Part shown: piece by piece, positions 34,980 to 43,573 of the stretch | How positions within the stretch are numbered: the stretch's first letter is position 1 | Layout: every line of letters begins with the position of its first letter | Assembly (NCBI RefSeq): GCF_016862075.1 | Contig: NZ_BOMG01000034.1 | Location: 1-64,000 of the forward strand | Length of the DNA stretch: 64,000 nucleotides | Direction: 5' to 3' | Source of the DNA: Actinoplanes couchii | Lineage (GTDB): Bacteria > Actinomycetota > Actinomycetes > Mycobacteriales > Micromonosporaceae | Notes under the pieces: model-generated | The model's database searches: none | What the model was told of the DNA's origin: nothing | What the model saw: the letters and a program-made list of their open reading frames with translations, nothing else | Position numbers and translations under genes: made by a program

Positions 34980-36275
34980 CTACTTGGCGGACTTCGCGAC
35001 CTTCTCGGCGTCCTTGACCGCCTCGGCCCAGGCGTCGGCGGACTTGAGCTTGCCCTGGCCGACCCGGTTGATCACGTTCTCCACGGCGACCCGGGTGGGG
35101 CCGTTCTTCTTACCGAGGTACTGCGGCTGCAGGTTCGCGGCGGTGGCGGCGAAGATCTGGCCGGTCGGCGCGTCGGTGAAGAACTCCTTCTTGTAGTCCA
35201 GGACGGCCGGGTCCTTGTACAGCTCGGGCTGCGAGGGCAGGTTGCCGACCGTCTTGAAGATCTCGATCTGCTGCTCCGGCTGCACCAGCCAGGAGACGAG
35301 CTTGTAGGCCTCGTCGGCGTTCTTGGTCTGCTTCGGGATGGTCCACCAGGAACCGCCCCAGTTACCGCCGCCGCCGGGGATCGCGGTGATGTCCCACTTG
35401 CCCTTCTGGTCCGGCGCGGTCTCCTGGATGTGGCCGAGCATCCACGCCGGGCAGGGCAGCGCCGCGAACTGGTCCTTCTTGAAGCCCTGGTCCCAGTTCG
35501 GCTGGAAGGCGGCCAGGTTGGCGGAGATGCCCGCGTCGATGGCCTTCATCGCGACGTCGAAGCCGGCCTTCGGTCCGCCGTCCATCTTCAGCGTCTCGGT
35601 CTCGTCGTAGAAGCCGGCCGGCTGCTGCGAGAGGACCGGGTTGAACAGATTGGTGGCGGAGTCGACGAACTTCTTGCCGGTCTTCGCGGTGTACTTCTTG
35701 CCGGTCTCGATGAACGCGTCCCAGGTCGGCCACAGCTTGCCGACCGACTCGCGGTCGGTGGGCAGGTCGGCCGCCTTGAACAGGTCGGTGCGGTAGCACA
35801 TGGCCAGGCCGCCGACGTCGGTGCCGAGACCGATCTGCTTGCCGTCGGTGGACTGCGAGGCCTTCCACTTCCAGGGCAGGTACTTCGCCTCGAACGTACC
35901 GGCGGCGCCCTTGTCGTTCAGGTTCAGGAACTGGTCGGCCTGGCTGCGGAACTGGACGATGAAGCCCTCGTCGACCATCGCGATGTCCGCCGCGCCGGAG
36001 CCGGCGACCAGCTTCTTCTGCAGGTCCTCGTGCTGGGCGTTGTATTCACCCGAGTTCAACGCGATCTTGACGTTCGGGTTGGCCGCCTCGTACTTGCTCT
36101 TGAGCTCCTCCAGGCCCGAACTCCCGAAGACGTTCACTTTGAGAGTGACCTGGGTGGTGCCGTTACCGGAGTCCTTGTTGCCCTCCAGGGCCTGACCGCT
36201 GCAACCGGTGATCGCCAGGGCGGCGACCAGCCCGGTGGCGCCCACGCGCAGCACGCGGCGTCCGGAAAATTCCAT
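34980..36275 (-). CDS. Sugar ABC transporter substrate-binding lipoprotein
   Basis: 431 residues. Signal peptide with lipobox LAITGC (lipidated Cys25), then a family-1 extracellular solute-binding fold (TLKVNVFGSSGLEELKSKYEAANPNVKI; DIAMVDEGFIVQFRSQADQFLNL). Resembles CebE/NgcE-type oligosaccharide-binding proteins. ATG at 36275 has GGAGG at good spacing. First gene of the operon; its promoter and the LacI regulator lie just upstream. Confidence 0.9.
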   Translation of the reverse strand: MEFSGRRVLRVGATGLVAALAITGCSGQALEGNKDSGNGTTQVTLKVNVFGSSGLEELKSKYEAANPNVKIALNSGEYNAQHEDLQKKLVAGSGAADIAMVDEGFIVQFRSQADQFLNLNDKGAAGTFEAKYLPWKWKASQSTDGKQIGLGTDVGGLAMCYRTDLFKAADLPTDRESVGKLWPTWDAFIETGKKYTAKTGKKFVDSATNLFNPVLSQQPAGFYDETETLKMDGGPKAGFDVAMKAIDAGISANLAAFQPNWDQGFKKDQFAALPCPAWMLGHIQETAPDQKGKWDITAIPGGGGNWGGSWWTIPKQTKNADEAYKLVSWLVQPEQQIEIFKTVGNLPSQPELYKDPAVLDYKKEFFTDAPTGQIFAATAANLQPQYLGKKNGPTRVAVENVINRVGQGKLKSADAWAEAVKDAEKVAKSAK

Positions 36276-36327
36276 GTCATTTCCTCCGCAAGGAGATCCA
36301 CATCACTGAACCGGGTAAGTTGGGGAG

Positions 36328-36356
36328 ACCGTAAGCCTGGCTTTCATCGGTGTCAA
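36328..36356 (-). promoter_or_regulatory. Promoter of the sugar ABC operon
   Basis: Perfect -35 TTGACA (36356-36351), 17-nt spacer and -10 TACGGT (36333-36328). Predicted start near 36321, about 45 nt before the binding-protein ATG. Confidence 0.75.
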
Positions 36357-36361
36357 TACCG
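36348..36361. promoter_or_regulatory. Candidate LacI-type operator over the -35
   Basis: CGGTGTCAATACCG is an imperfect inverted repeat (CGGTGT against CGGTAT) that covers the -35 hexamer of the transporter promoter, a suitable place for repression by the adjacent LacI protein. A second palindrome-like site, GTGTGACGTAACAC at 36429-36442, lies nearer the regulator gene. Confidence 0.45.
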
Positions 36362-36537
36362 GGTTACGGGCGCGCTCCCAGTCCGCCGCAAGCCGGATTT
36401 TTCGGACAGCGGGTTTACATGGATCGATGTGTGACGTAACACTTAACCGATCAAGTGCGGTTCAGGCGCCCGGGGAGTCCAGCGGCCCGCACCCGGCGAC
36501 CGATAAGCTCGGCGGCAGTGGGGACAGAGGAGATTGC

Positions 36538-37551
36538 GTGAAACGGCCCACGATCGCCGACATCGCCCGGCGGGCGGGCGTGTCCAAGGGCGCCGTGTCG
36601 TACGCCCTCAACGGCCAGCCCGGCGTCTCCGAGGCGACCCGGAAACGCATCCTGTCGATCGCGCAGGAGATCGGGTTCAACGCCAACAGCGCCGCCCGCG
36701 CCCTCTCCGGCGCCCGGGCCCGCGCCGTCGGCCTGACCCTCTGCCGGCCCGCCCGGATCCTCGGCATCGAGCCCTGGTTCATGGGCCTGATCAGCGGTTT
36801 CGAGGCCGAGCTGGGCGCCCGGTCGTACGCGTTGACGCTCCAGGTGGTGGCCACCCCCGAGCAGGAGGTCGAGGTCTACCGCCGCTGGTGGGGTGAGCGC
36901 CGGATCGACGGCGTGATCGTCACCGACATCCGCGAGGGCGACGTCCGCATCCCGGTCCTGCAGCAGCTCCAGCTGCCCGCGGTGGTGATCGGCGGCCCCG
37001 GCGACACCGGGCCGATCGCCCAGATCTGGTCCGACGACGCCGGCGCGATCACCGAGGCGGTGCGTTACCTGGTCGCTCTCGGGCACCACCGGATCGCCCG
37101 GGTCAGCGGCAACGCCGACCTGCTGCACACCCAGAACCGGACGAAGGCGTTCGAGGCGGTCTGCGCGTCACTCGGGCTGGACCACGCGCTCACCATCCCG
37201 GCCGACTACACCGGTGAGGAGGGCAGCCGGGCCACCCGGCGCCTGCTGATCGGTGGCGACCGGCCCACCGCGATCATCTACGACAACGACGTGATGGCGG
37301 TCGCCGGCCTGGCCGTGGCCCAGGAGATGGGGCTCTCGGTTCCCGGCGACCTGTCCATCGTGGCCTGGGACGACTCGCCGCTGTGCAGTCTCGTGCACCC
37401 GCCGCTGACCGCGCTGAGCCGGGACATCTCGGCGTACGGCGCGCAGGCCGCGCGGGAGCTGCTCGCCGCCATCGACGGGCAGGTGGTCGGCAACGTGGAG
37501 GCCGGTCGGGTGCACCTCACGCCGCGCGGCAGCACCGCCCCGCCGCGCTGA
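36538..37551 (+). CDS. LacI-family regulator of the sugar transporter
   Basis: 337 residues from GTG at 36538 (after GAGGAG). N-terminal LacI helix-turn-helix RPTIADIARRAGVSKGAVSYALNG with hinge helix NSAARALSG, then a periplasmic-binding-protein-like effector domain. Divergent from the sugar ABC operon, so it most likely represses it until its sugar is present. A longer frame from 36427 lacks conservation. The last codons (RGSTAPPR) are encoded by the first unit of a 33-bp tandem repeat that continues past the stop. Confidence 0.9.
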   Translation: MKRPTIADIARRAGVSKGAVSYALNGQPGVSEATRKRILSIAQEIGFNANSAARALSGARARAVGLTLCRPARILGIEPWFMGLISGFEAELGARSYALTLQVVATPEQEVEVYRRWWGERRIDGVIVTDIREGDVRIPVLQQLQLPAVVIGGPGDTGPIAQIWSDDAGAITEAVRYLVALGHHRIARVSGNADLLHTQNRTKAFEAVCASLGLDHALTIPADYTGEEGSRATRRLLIGGDRPTAIIYDNDVMAVAGLAVAQEMGLSVPGDLSIVAWDDSPLCSLVHPPLTALSRDISAYGAQAARELLAAIDGQVVGNVEAGRVHLTPRGSTAPPR

Positions 37552-37620
37552 AAGCCGCGCGGCAGCAACGCCCCGCCGCGCTGAAAGCCGCGCGGCAGCA
37601 TCGCACCGCCATGCTGAGGC
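37521..37620 (+). repeat. 33-bp tandem repeat spanning the lacI-like gene end
   Basis: Three units start at 37521, 37554 and 37587, each beginning gccgcgcggcagca and ending (cg)ctgaaa or a variant. Units 1 and 2 are almost identical. Unit 1 encodes the regulator's C-terminus and stop; the period of 33 bp keeps frame. Confidence 0.9.
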
Positions 37621-37623
37621 CGC

Positions 37624-40134
37624 TCAGGCGCGGTGGCTCTCCAGATAGGCCTCGACCCGCTCGGCCGGGCCCGGGCGGCCCAGCGCGAAACCCTGCCCGA
37701 ACCGGCAGCCGGCCCGCATCGCCGCCTCCGACTGGCCGGCCGTCTCCAGGCCCTTGGCGACGATGTCCAGGCCGAGCCGGCGACCGAGACTGACCACCAC
37801 CTCGACCACCGACGTGCTCCCCACCAGCGACGGGCTCAGTTTCAGCATGTCCACCGGCAGCCGCCGCAGATGGGACAGCGAGGTCTGGCCCGCGCCGAAG
37901 TCGTCCAGCGCCGCCCGCACCCCCAGGTTGCGCAGCCCGGTCAGGGCCGCCACGATCGCCGGCACGTCCTCGGCGATCCACGTCTCGGCCACCTCGATGA
38001 TCAGCCGCTCCGGCGCCAGCCCGCGATCGCGCAGGACGGTGGCCACCCGTTCCGGGAACCGGGCGGTGAGCAGCTCCCGCGGGCCGACGTTGACCGACAG
38101 CCAGACGTCGTCGCCACCCCAGGCGGCGAGGGTGCGGCAGGCCTCGTCGAGCACCCACTCGTCCAGCGCGGCGGTGATCCCGATGGCGGCGGCGATCTGC
38201 AGGATCTCGGCCGGCATGATCGTGCCCAGCTCCGGGTGCCGCCAGCGCAGCAGCGCCTCCACCCCGGCCGGGCGGCCGTCCGCCAGCGCCGCCACCGGCT
38301 GGAAGACCAGGTCCAGCTCGCCACGGTCGGCCGCGCCGAGGAGCTGCTGTTCCAGGCCCATCCGGCGGTGCAACTGGATCTCGACGTCCGGGTCGTACCA
38401 CTCGACCCGGTCCCGGCCCAGTTGCCGGGCCCGCTGCCGGGCCAGGTCGGCGTACCGCAGCACCTCGTCGGAGTCGGTGGCCGCGGCCAGCTCGGCCAGG
38501 CCCACGTTGGTGTGCAGGTCGAGGGTCGCGCCGGGCAGGGCGTAGGGCTCGCCGAGCGCGGTCACGATCCGGGTGGCCAGGGCGTACGCCGGAACCGCCG
38601 ACTCGCCGGTCAGCACCGCGAACTCGTCCCCGCCCAGCCGGGCCGCCATGTCGCCGTCGCCGACCAGGGATCGCAGCCGCCGCGCCACCTCGATCAGCAC
38701 CGCGTCGCCGATCTCCCGGCCCCGGCTGTCGTTGATCTCGGCCAGCCCGTGCAGGTCGATGACCAGCAGCGTGCCGCGCTGACCGGCCCGGCGGCGCATG
38801 GCCAGCAGGTCCCGCATCAGCGCCCGCCGGTTCGCCAGCCCGGTCAACTGGTCCAGGAAGGAGAGTTTGTGCAGAGTGCGCTCCAAGTGACGCCGCTCCC
38901 CGACGTCGCGCACGTGCACCACCAGCGCCGCCACCTCGGGCACCGACCGCTGGTCCGAGATCGTCGACTCGGTCTCCCGCCAGAGCCGGGCGCCGTCCCG
39001 CAACCGGGCGCTGAGCAGCACCGGCGGCCCGCCCTCCGGCTCACCGGCCAGCACCGCGCCGATCACCGCCTCGGCGTCCGGGGTGTCCTCCGGGTGGATC
39101 AGCTCCCGGAACTCCCGGCCCAGCACCTCCTCGTCACGCAGCCCGAACAGCCGGGCCGCGGCCGGTGACTGCCAGCGCACCACCAGACTCTCGTCCAGCA
39201 CCAGGGTCAGATCGGTGGCGCCGGCGACCAGCGAACGGAAGTGCGCCTCGGCGACCCGCAGCCGGCCCGCGTACCGCCTGATGTCCCGGACCACCAGCAG
39301 CTCCCGGACCACCAGCACACTGACCATCAGCAGTCCGAAAAGGATCGCCTCGGTGCCGAAATCCCGGACGGTCAGCAGGTGCCAGATCGCGGCGATCACG
39401 CCGACCGCGGCCGGCAGCGCCAGCAGCGGATAGCTGGCCAGGTACTGGTCCGGGTGCCGGGGCTCCAGCACCGGTGGCGGCAGATCCCGGCGCGCGCCGC
39501 CTGCCGCCGACGCGGCCAGCCCGGTCACCACCCCCAGCCCGGCCAGCATCGCGAGCGGGCCGGACGGTTGCAGCACCAGCCCGGTCAGCGACAGCAGCGA
39601 CACCACCGAGCCGGCCCCGCACCACAACGAGGCGTACGGCCGGGGACGGGCCCGCAGCACCATCACCGTCACGATCGCCACGCCGCCCGCGGTGACGAGC
39701 AGCGCCGGCACCACGTCCGGGCGGTCCGCCGCCGCCGGGACCAGGTAGATGGCAAAACCCAGACTCACCCCGAGACCCACGCCGTCGTACGCCCGGCGCA
39801 GCCGCACCACCCACCCGCGAGCCGCCCCGGGCAGCAACGACGTGCCCACCACCTGACAGAACGCGATCACCGCCAGCCCGACGGTCAGCCCGGTCACCCG
39901 GTGCTCCGGCAGCAGCCACGGGACCAGGCCGGTGACGCCGGTGGCCAGCGCGCCCAGCCCGACGAACCCGGCGCCCCGGCAGGCCGCGAAGACCCGCTCG
40001 GCCCGGTGGATGGCCAGCGCGGCCCGGATCAGCAGGACACCCGCGACCAGACCGGCGGCGCCGATCGCCCAGGCGAGCGCGACCGGTGCCGGGACGATGT
40101 CCAGGGCACCCGCCAGCAGCAGCACGGCGATCAT
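37624..40134 (-). CDS. Membrane PAS-GGDEF-EAL c-di-GMP protein 2
   Basis: 836 residues. About eight to nine membrane segments (residues 3-280), a PAS domain at about 300-415 (LTLVLDESLVVRWQSPAAARLFG), GGDEF at 501-505 and EALLRW at 626-631. In the EAL domain the loop normally reading AEGVE is AKGLE, replacing a Glu considered important for catalysis with Lys, and LKIDRSF is LKLSPSL, so phosphodiesterase activity may be lost. The RxxD inhibitory site is missing. ATG at 40134 has GAGGA 8 nt upstream. Divergent from the PH-like gene. Confidence 0.9.
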   Translation of the reverse strand: MIAVLLLAGALDIVPAPVALAWAIGAAGLVAGVLLIRAALAIHRAERVFAACRGAGFVGLGALATGVTGLVPWLLPEHRVTGLTVGLAVIAFCQVVGTSLLPGAARGWVVRLRRAYDGVGLGVSLGFAIYLVPAAADRPDVVPALLVTAGGVAIVTVMVLRARPRPYASLWCGAGSVVSLLSLTGLVLQPSGPLAMLAGLGVVTGLAASAAGGARRDLPPPVLEPRHPDQYLASYPLLALPAAVGVIAAIWHLLTVRDFGTEAILFGLLMVSVLVVRELLVVRDIRRYAGRLRVAEAHFRSLVAGATDLTLVLDESLVVRWQSPAAARLFGLRDEEVLGREFRELIHPEDTPDAEAVIGAVLAGEPEGGPPVLLSARLRDGARLWRETESTISDQRSVPEVAALVVHVRDVGERRHLERTLHKLSFLDQLTGLANRRALMRDLLAMRRRAGQRGTLLVIDLHGLAEINDSRGREIGDAVLIEVARRLRSLVGDGDMAARLGGDEFAVLTGESAVPAYALATRIVTALGEPYALPGATLDLHTNVGLAELAAATDSDEVLRYADLARQRARQLGRDRVEWYDPDVEIQLHRRMGLEQQLLGAADRGELDLVFQPVAALADGRPAGVEALLRWRHPELGTIMPAEILQIAAAIGITAALDEWVLDEACRTLAAWGGDDVWLSVNVGPRELLTARFPERVATVLRDRGLAPERLIIEVAETWIAEDVPAIVAALTGLRNLGVRAALDDFGAGQTSLSHLRRLPVDMLKLSPSLVGSTSVVEVVVSLGRRLGLDIVAKGLETAGQSEAAMRAGCRFGQGFALGRPGPAERVEAYLESHRA

Positions 40135-40283
40135 CGACGAGTCCTCATGCTTCGGATTTCCGGTCGCTCCGGGTCAACGACGGTCCCCGGATCGGGTTAC
40201 GGCACGGCGTGTCGTACCCCACGATCTGTCATCGACAGGTGGCGGTCAACCGGGCCCGTTTCCGGGGTGGGAGGATGTGGGCC

Positions 40284-40661
40284 GTGAGCAGTCGTCCCGT
40301 CCTCCGCCTCCGTAAAACCGGCGCCGTGCTGGTCGCCGCGCTGATCGCGCTGGTCGGCACCGCCCCGCTCGCCGGTCTGTCGTGGGCTCTGAGCCCGCTG
40401 TTCCTGTTCCCGATCACCGCACTGGTCTGGGCCTGGCGGGCCGGCACCGACGTCTACCCCGACGAGGTCCGGGTGCGTGCGCTGTTCGGTTCCACGGTCG
40501 TGCCGTTCAGCGAGATCACCGAGATGGCGCCGGACGCGCGCGGTGACGTCGTGGCGCTGCTCGACAACGGCAACACGATCAAGCTGACCGGGATGACCCG
40601 GGACAACCTGCCTCTGGTCATGCGCACGATCGGCAAGCTGGACCCGGCCGCGGATCATTGA
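40284..40661 (+). CDS. Small membrane protein with PH-like domain
   Basis: 125 residues from GTG at 40284, 9 nt after GGGAGG; ATG at 40275 lies too close to that site. Two membrane segments (AVLVAALIALVGTAPLAGL, then LSPLFLFPITALVWAW) followed by a bacterial PH-like domain (DVYPDEVRVRALFGSTVVPFSEITEM ... LLDNGNTIKLTGMTRDNL). Such proteins are widespread in actinobacterial envelopes, of unknown function. Confidence 0.8.
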   Translation: MSSRPVLRLRKTGAVLVAALIALVGTAPLAGLSWALSPLFLFPITALVWAWRAGTDVYPDEVRVRALFGSTVVPFSEITEMAPDARGDVVALLDNGNTIKLTGMTRDNLPLVMRTIGKLDPAADH

Positions 40662-40722
40662 GCCGGTCTTGTCAGGGCGCACGGTTACCCTGGTCGGCGT
40701 AGCCGAAGGAGGTGGTCTGGTC

Positions 40723-41883
40723 GTGCTCTCCCGCAGGAGCCGGTTCGTCGCCACGCTTGCCGTGGCCGTGCTCTCGCTGACCGCCGGGTGCAGCTTCGGG
40801 CCGCCCGGCCCCGACCAGGCCGGTTCCCCGCCCAACCTGCCCCGCCCGTCGGCCGCGCCGACCGCGGGCGGTGACGACGGCGAGCGCCAGGTGGCGATCA
40901 CCGTGCTGGCGAAGAATCTGGAGATTCCCTGGGGCATCGCGTTCCTGCCGGACGGCGGAGCGGTGGTCACCGAGCGCGACACCGGCCGGATCCTGAAGGT
41001 CGGTCCCGAGTCGACCGCGAGCGGTCTCAAGGTCGCCGAGCTGCGCCGGCTCAACGAGGTCAAGGCGGCCGGTGACGGTGGGCTGCTCGGCGTCGCGGTC
41101 TCCCCCGACTACAAGACCGACCAGACGTTGTATGTGTACTACTCCACCGATCGTGACAACCGGATCGGCAAGCTGGCCGGTGACGGCGCGCTCCAGCCGC
41201 TGCTGACCGGCATCCCGCGGTCGGCCGAGTTCAACGGCGGCGCGCTGGCGTTCGGCCCGGACGGCTTTCTCTACGCCGGCACCGGCGACGCCACCCCCGC
41301 CGGTGGCCAGGCGCCCACGGCGAAGAGCCTGGCCGGCAAGATCCTGCGGATCACCACGGCCGGCAAACCTGCGCCCGGCAATCCGGTCAAGACGTCCCCG
41401 GTCTGGTCCTCGGGCCACCGCAACGTCCAGGGTCTCGCCTGGGACCAGGCGAAACGCCTGTATGCCACCGATCGCGGCCAGCCCCGCAACTCCGAGCTGA
41501 ACGTGATCGTGAAAGGCAAGAACTACGGCTGGCCGAAAGCCGACGGCGCCGGCGCCGATCCGAAACTGACCGATCCGCTGGCGTCCTGGCCGTCCGACAG
41601 TTCGTCGTGCGCCGGGGTCGGCGTGTTGGAGACGATGGTGGCCACCGCGTGCCTGCTCGGCGAGAAGATGACGCTGCTCACCGTGACCGCCAACGGCACG
41701 GTCCTGGGCAGCGCGCAGGAGCTGCTGGCTGGCGAGTTCGGCCGGCTGCGGGCGCTCGCCACCGCGCCGGACGGTTCGCTCTGGGTGTCCACCTCCAACC
41801 AGGAGGACGCCGGCGATCCGGGCCCGGAGGACGACCGTCTGATCCGGCTGGTCCTCTCCGACGGCGGCGCCGGCCGGAGTTGA
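40723..41883 (+). CDS. PQQ-type glucose/sorbosone dehydrogenase-like lipoprotein
   Basis: 386 residues. GTG at 40723 is set by AAGGAGGTG 8 nt upstream; a frame from 40669 has no such site. Lipobox LTAGC (Cys23), a short Pro/Ala linker, then a six-bladed propeller of the GSDH family: NLEIPWGIAFLPDGGAVVTERDTGRI, GDGGLLGVAVSPDY, FNGGALAFGPDGFLYAGTGD, the conserved SSGHRNVQGLAWD (catalytic-type His) and KGKNYGWPK. Probable soluble aldose sugar dehydrogenase on the cell surface; whether PQQ is bound is not known. Seven bp after the PH-like gene's stop the upstream sequence begins, so the two may be cotranscribed. Confidence 0.88.
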   Translation: MLSRRSRFVATLAVAVLSLTAGCSFGPPGPDQAGSPPNLPRPSAAPTAGGDDGERQVAITVLAKNLEIPWGIAFLPDGGAVVTERDTGRILKVGPESTASGLKVAELRRLNEVKAAGDGGLLGVAVSPDYKTDQTLYVYYSTDRDNRIGKLAGDGALQPLLTGIPRSAEFNGGALAFGPDGFLYAGTGDATPAGGQAPTAKSLAGKILRITTAGKPAPGNPVKTSPVWSSGHRNVQGLAWDQAKRLYATDRGQPRNSELNVIVKGKNYGWPKADGAGADPKLTDPLASWPSDSSSCAGVGVLETMVATACLLGEKMTLLTVTANGTVLGSAQELLAGEFGRLRALATAPDGSLWVSTSNQEDAGDPGPEDDRLIRLVLSDGGAGRS

Positions 41884-41962
41884 CCGTGCCGAGATTGACA
41901 GTACTGGCGTTAACGGTGGGTGACTGTTTCGTCCCGAGCCCACGCGGGCAGGTGAGGCCCCG

Positions 41963-43573
41963 ATGATGCGAGAACGGCCTTTGTGGCTCCGCCGTCTGCG
42001 TTCCGCGGGCGACCTGACCGGCCGGGTCTACCGGCACCGCTGGGCCCGTCGTGTCCGGGTGGCCACCGCCGTCGCCCTGACCGGGCTGACCGGCGCGATG
42101 ATCGGCGTGATGCTGTTCGCGCGGGCCGATCTCAACGTCGGCCCGTTCAGCGCCGAGATGTCGGTGACACCGTCCACCGCGGGCGGCACCGAGATCGACA
42201 TCCCGCCGCTCGGCTCCCTGCACCTGGACAGTCACCGCGGCCCGGTGCACCTGCGGGTCGCTCTCGGGTCGCTGGACCAGAGCCGGACCGAGGCGCTGAT
42301 CGACAATCCGTCGGCGATCAGCACGGCCGGGAACAGCGCCGCCGAGGAGGTGGTCAGCGGCGTGTCCAAACTCGCGCTCCGGGCGCTCGGGCTGGCCGTC
42401 GCCGGTGGGCTGCTGCTGGGCGCGCTGGCGTTCCGGGACATGCGGCGCACCGCCGCCGCCGGGGTGACGGCACTGGTCGTCACCGGCGGCAGTCTGGGGC
42501 TGGCGGCAGGCACGCTGCGACCGGATTCGATCAGCGAGCCGCGTTATGAGGGACTACTCGTCAACGCGCCCGCCGTGGTCGGTGACGCCCGGCGGATCGC
42601 CGACAACTACGGCAAGTACACCGAGCAGCTGCAGGCCATCCTGGGCAACGTCAGCCGGGTCTACGCGACCATCTCGGCGCTGCCCGTCTACGAGCCGGCC
42701 GGCAACACCACACGCATTCTGCACGTCTCCGACCTGCACCTGAACCCGGCTTCGTGGGGCCTGATCCGGACCGTGGTGGAGACCTTCGAGATCGACGCGG
42801 TGATCGACACCGGCGACATCGTGGACTGGGGCAGCAGCGCCGAGACGACGTACGTGTCGTCGATCCCGTCGATCCAGGTGCCGTACATCTTCGTCCGCGG
42901 CAACCACGACTCGACCGCGATCCAGGCCGCCATCGCCCGGCAGAGCAACGCGATCGTCCTCGACGACACCCTCACCGAGATCGACGGGCTGACCATCGCC
43001 GGGATCGGTGACCCGGCGTTCACCCCGGACAAGAGCGAGACCAACGAGGCCGGGGACAACGCCGGGCCGGAGATCCACACCGCGGCCGGGGAGCGGCTCG
43101 CCCAGACCATCCGGAACTCCGGCAAGCCGGTGGACATCGCGCTGGTGCACGACCCGGCGATGGCGCAGCCGCTGTCCGGGCTGGTGCCGCTGGTGCTCGC
43201 CGGGCACCAGCACAACCGCTCGGTGTCGATGCTGCCCGCGCCGACCCCGGTCGAGCCGGACCCGTCGGCGTCACCGTCGCTGATGCCGTCACCCTCGGTC
43301 GCCGCGACCACCCCGATGGCGACCCGGCTGATGGTGGAGGGCTCGACCGGTGGGGCCGGGCTGCGCGGCCTGGAGAAGGACGAGCCGACCCCGCTCAGCC
43401 TGTCGGTGCTCTACTTCGACGAGAACAAGGAACTGAAGGCGTACGACGACATCCGGCTCGGTGGCACCGGCGAATCCAACGTCGAGATGCAGCGCAAGGT
43501 GATCGGGCTGGAACCCGAGCCGGCGCCGAGCCCGAGCCCGTCCTCCGCCGTCCCGCTCACGTCGGCTTCGTGA
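41963..43573 (+). CDS. Membrane-anchored metallophosphoesterase
   Basis: 536 residues. A signal-anchor (about 31-53) and second membrane segment (about 138-157) precede a calcineurin-like phosphoesterase domain: HVSDLHLN (D257, H259), DTGDIVDWG, RGNHDST (313-319), LVHDP and AGHQHNR. All five metal-site motifs are present, so it should be an active extracytoplasmic or membrane-proximal phosphodiesterase/phosphatase. The region before the catalytic domain carries an unusual extracellular beta-rich stretch. The C-terminus is Pro/Ser-rich. Its end overlaps the convergent secreted-repeat gene by 17 bp. Confidence 0.88.
   Translation: MMRERPLWLRRLRSAGDLTGRVYRHRWARRVRVATAVALTGLTGAMIGVMLFARADLNVGPFSAEMSVTPSTAGGTEIDIPPLGSLHLDSHRGPVHLRVALGSLDQSRTEALIDNPSAISTAGNSAAEEVVSGVSKLALRALGLAVAGGLLLGALAFRDMRRTAAAGVTALVVTGGSLGLAAGTLRPDSISEPRYEGLLVNAPAVVGDARRIADNYGKYTEQLQAILGNVSRVYATISALPVYEPAGNTTRILHVSDLHLNPASWGLIRTVVETFEIDAVIDTGDIVDWGSSAETTYVSSIPSIQVPYIFVRGNHDSTAIQAAIARQSNAIVLDDTLTEIDGLTIAGIGDPAFTPDKSETNEAGDNAGPEIHTAAGERLAQTIRNSGKPVDIALVHDPAMAQPLSGLVPLVLAGHQHNRSVSMLPAPTPVEPDPSASPSLMPSPSVAATTPMATRLMVEGSTGGAGLRGLEKDEPTPLSLSVLYFDENKELKAYDDIRLGGTGESNVEMQRKVIGLEPEPAPSPSPSSAVPLTSAS

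Noticed and set aside
41895..41962. Promoter for the metallophosphoesterase gene based on TTGACA at 41896
   Set aside because: No acceptable -10 hexamer lies 16-19 nt downstream, so I did not call it.
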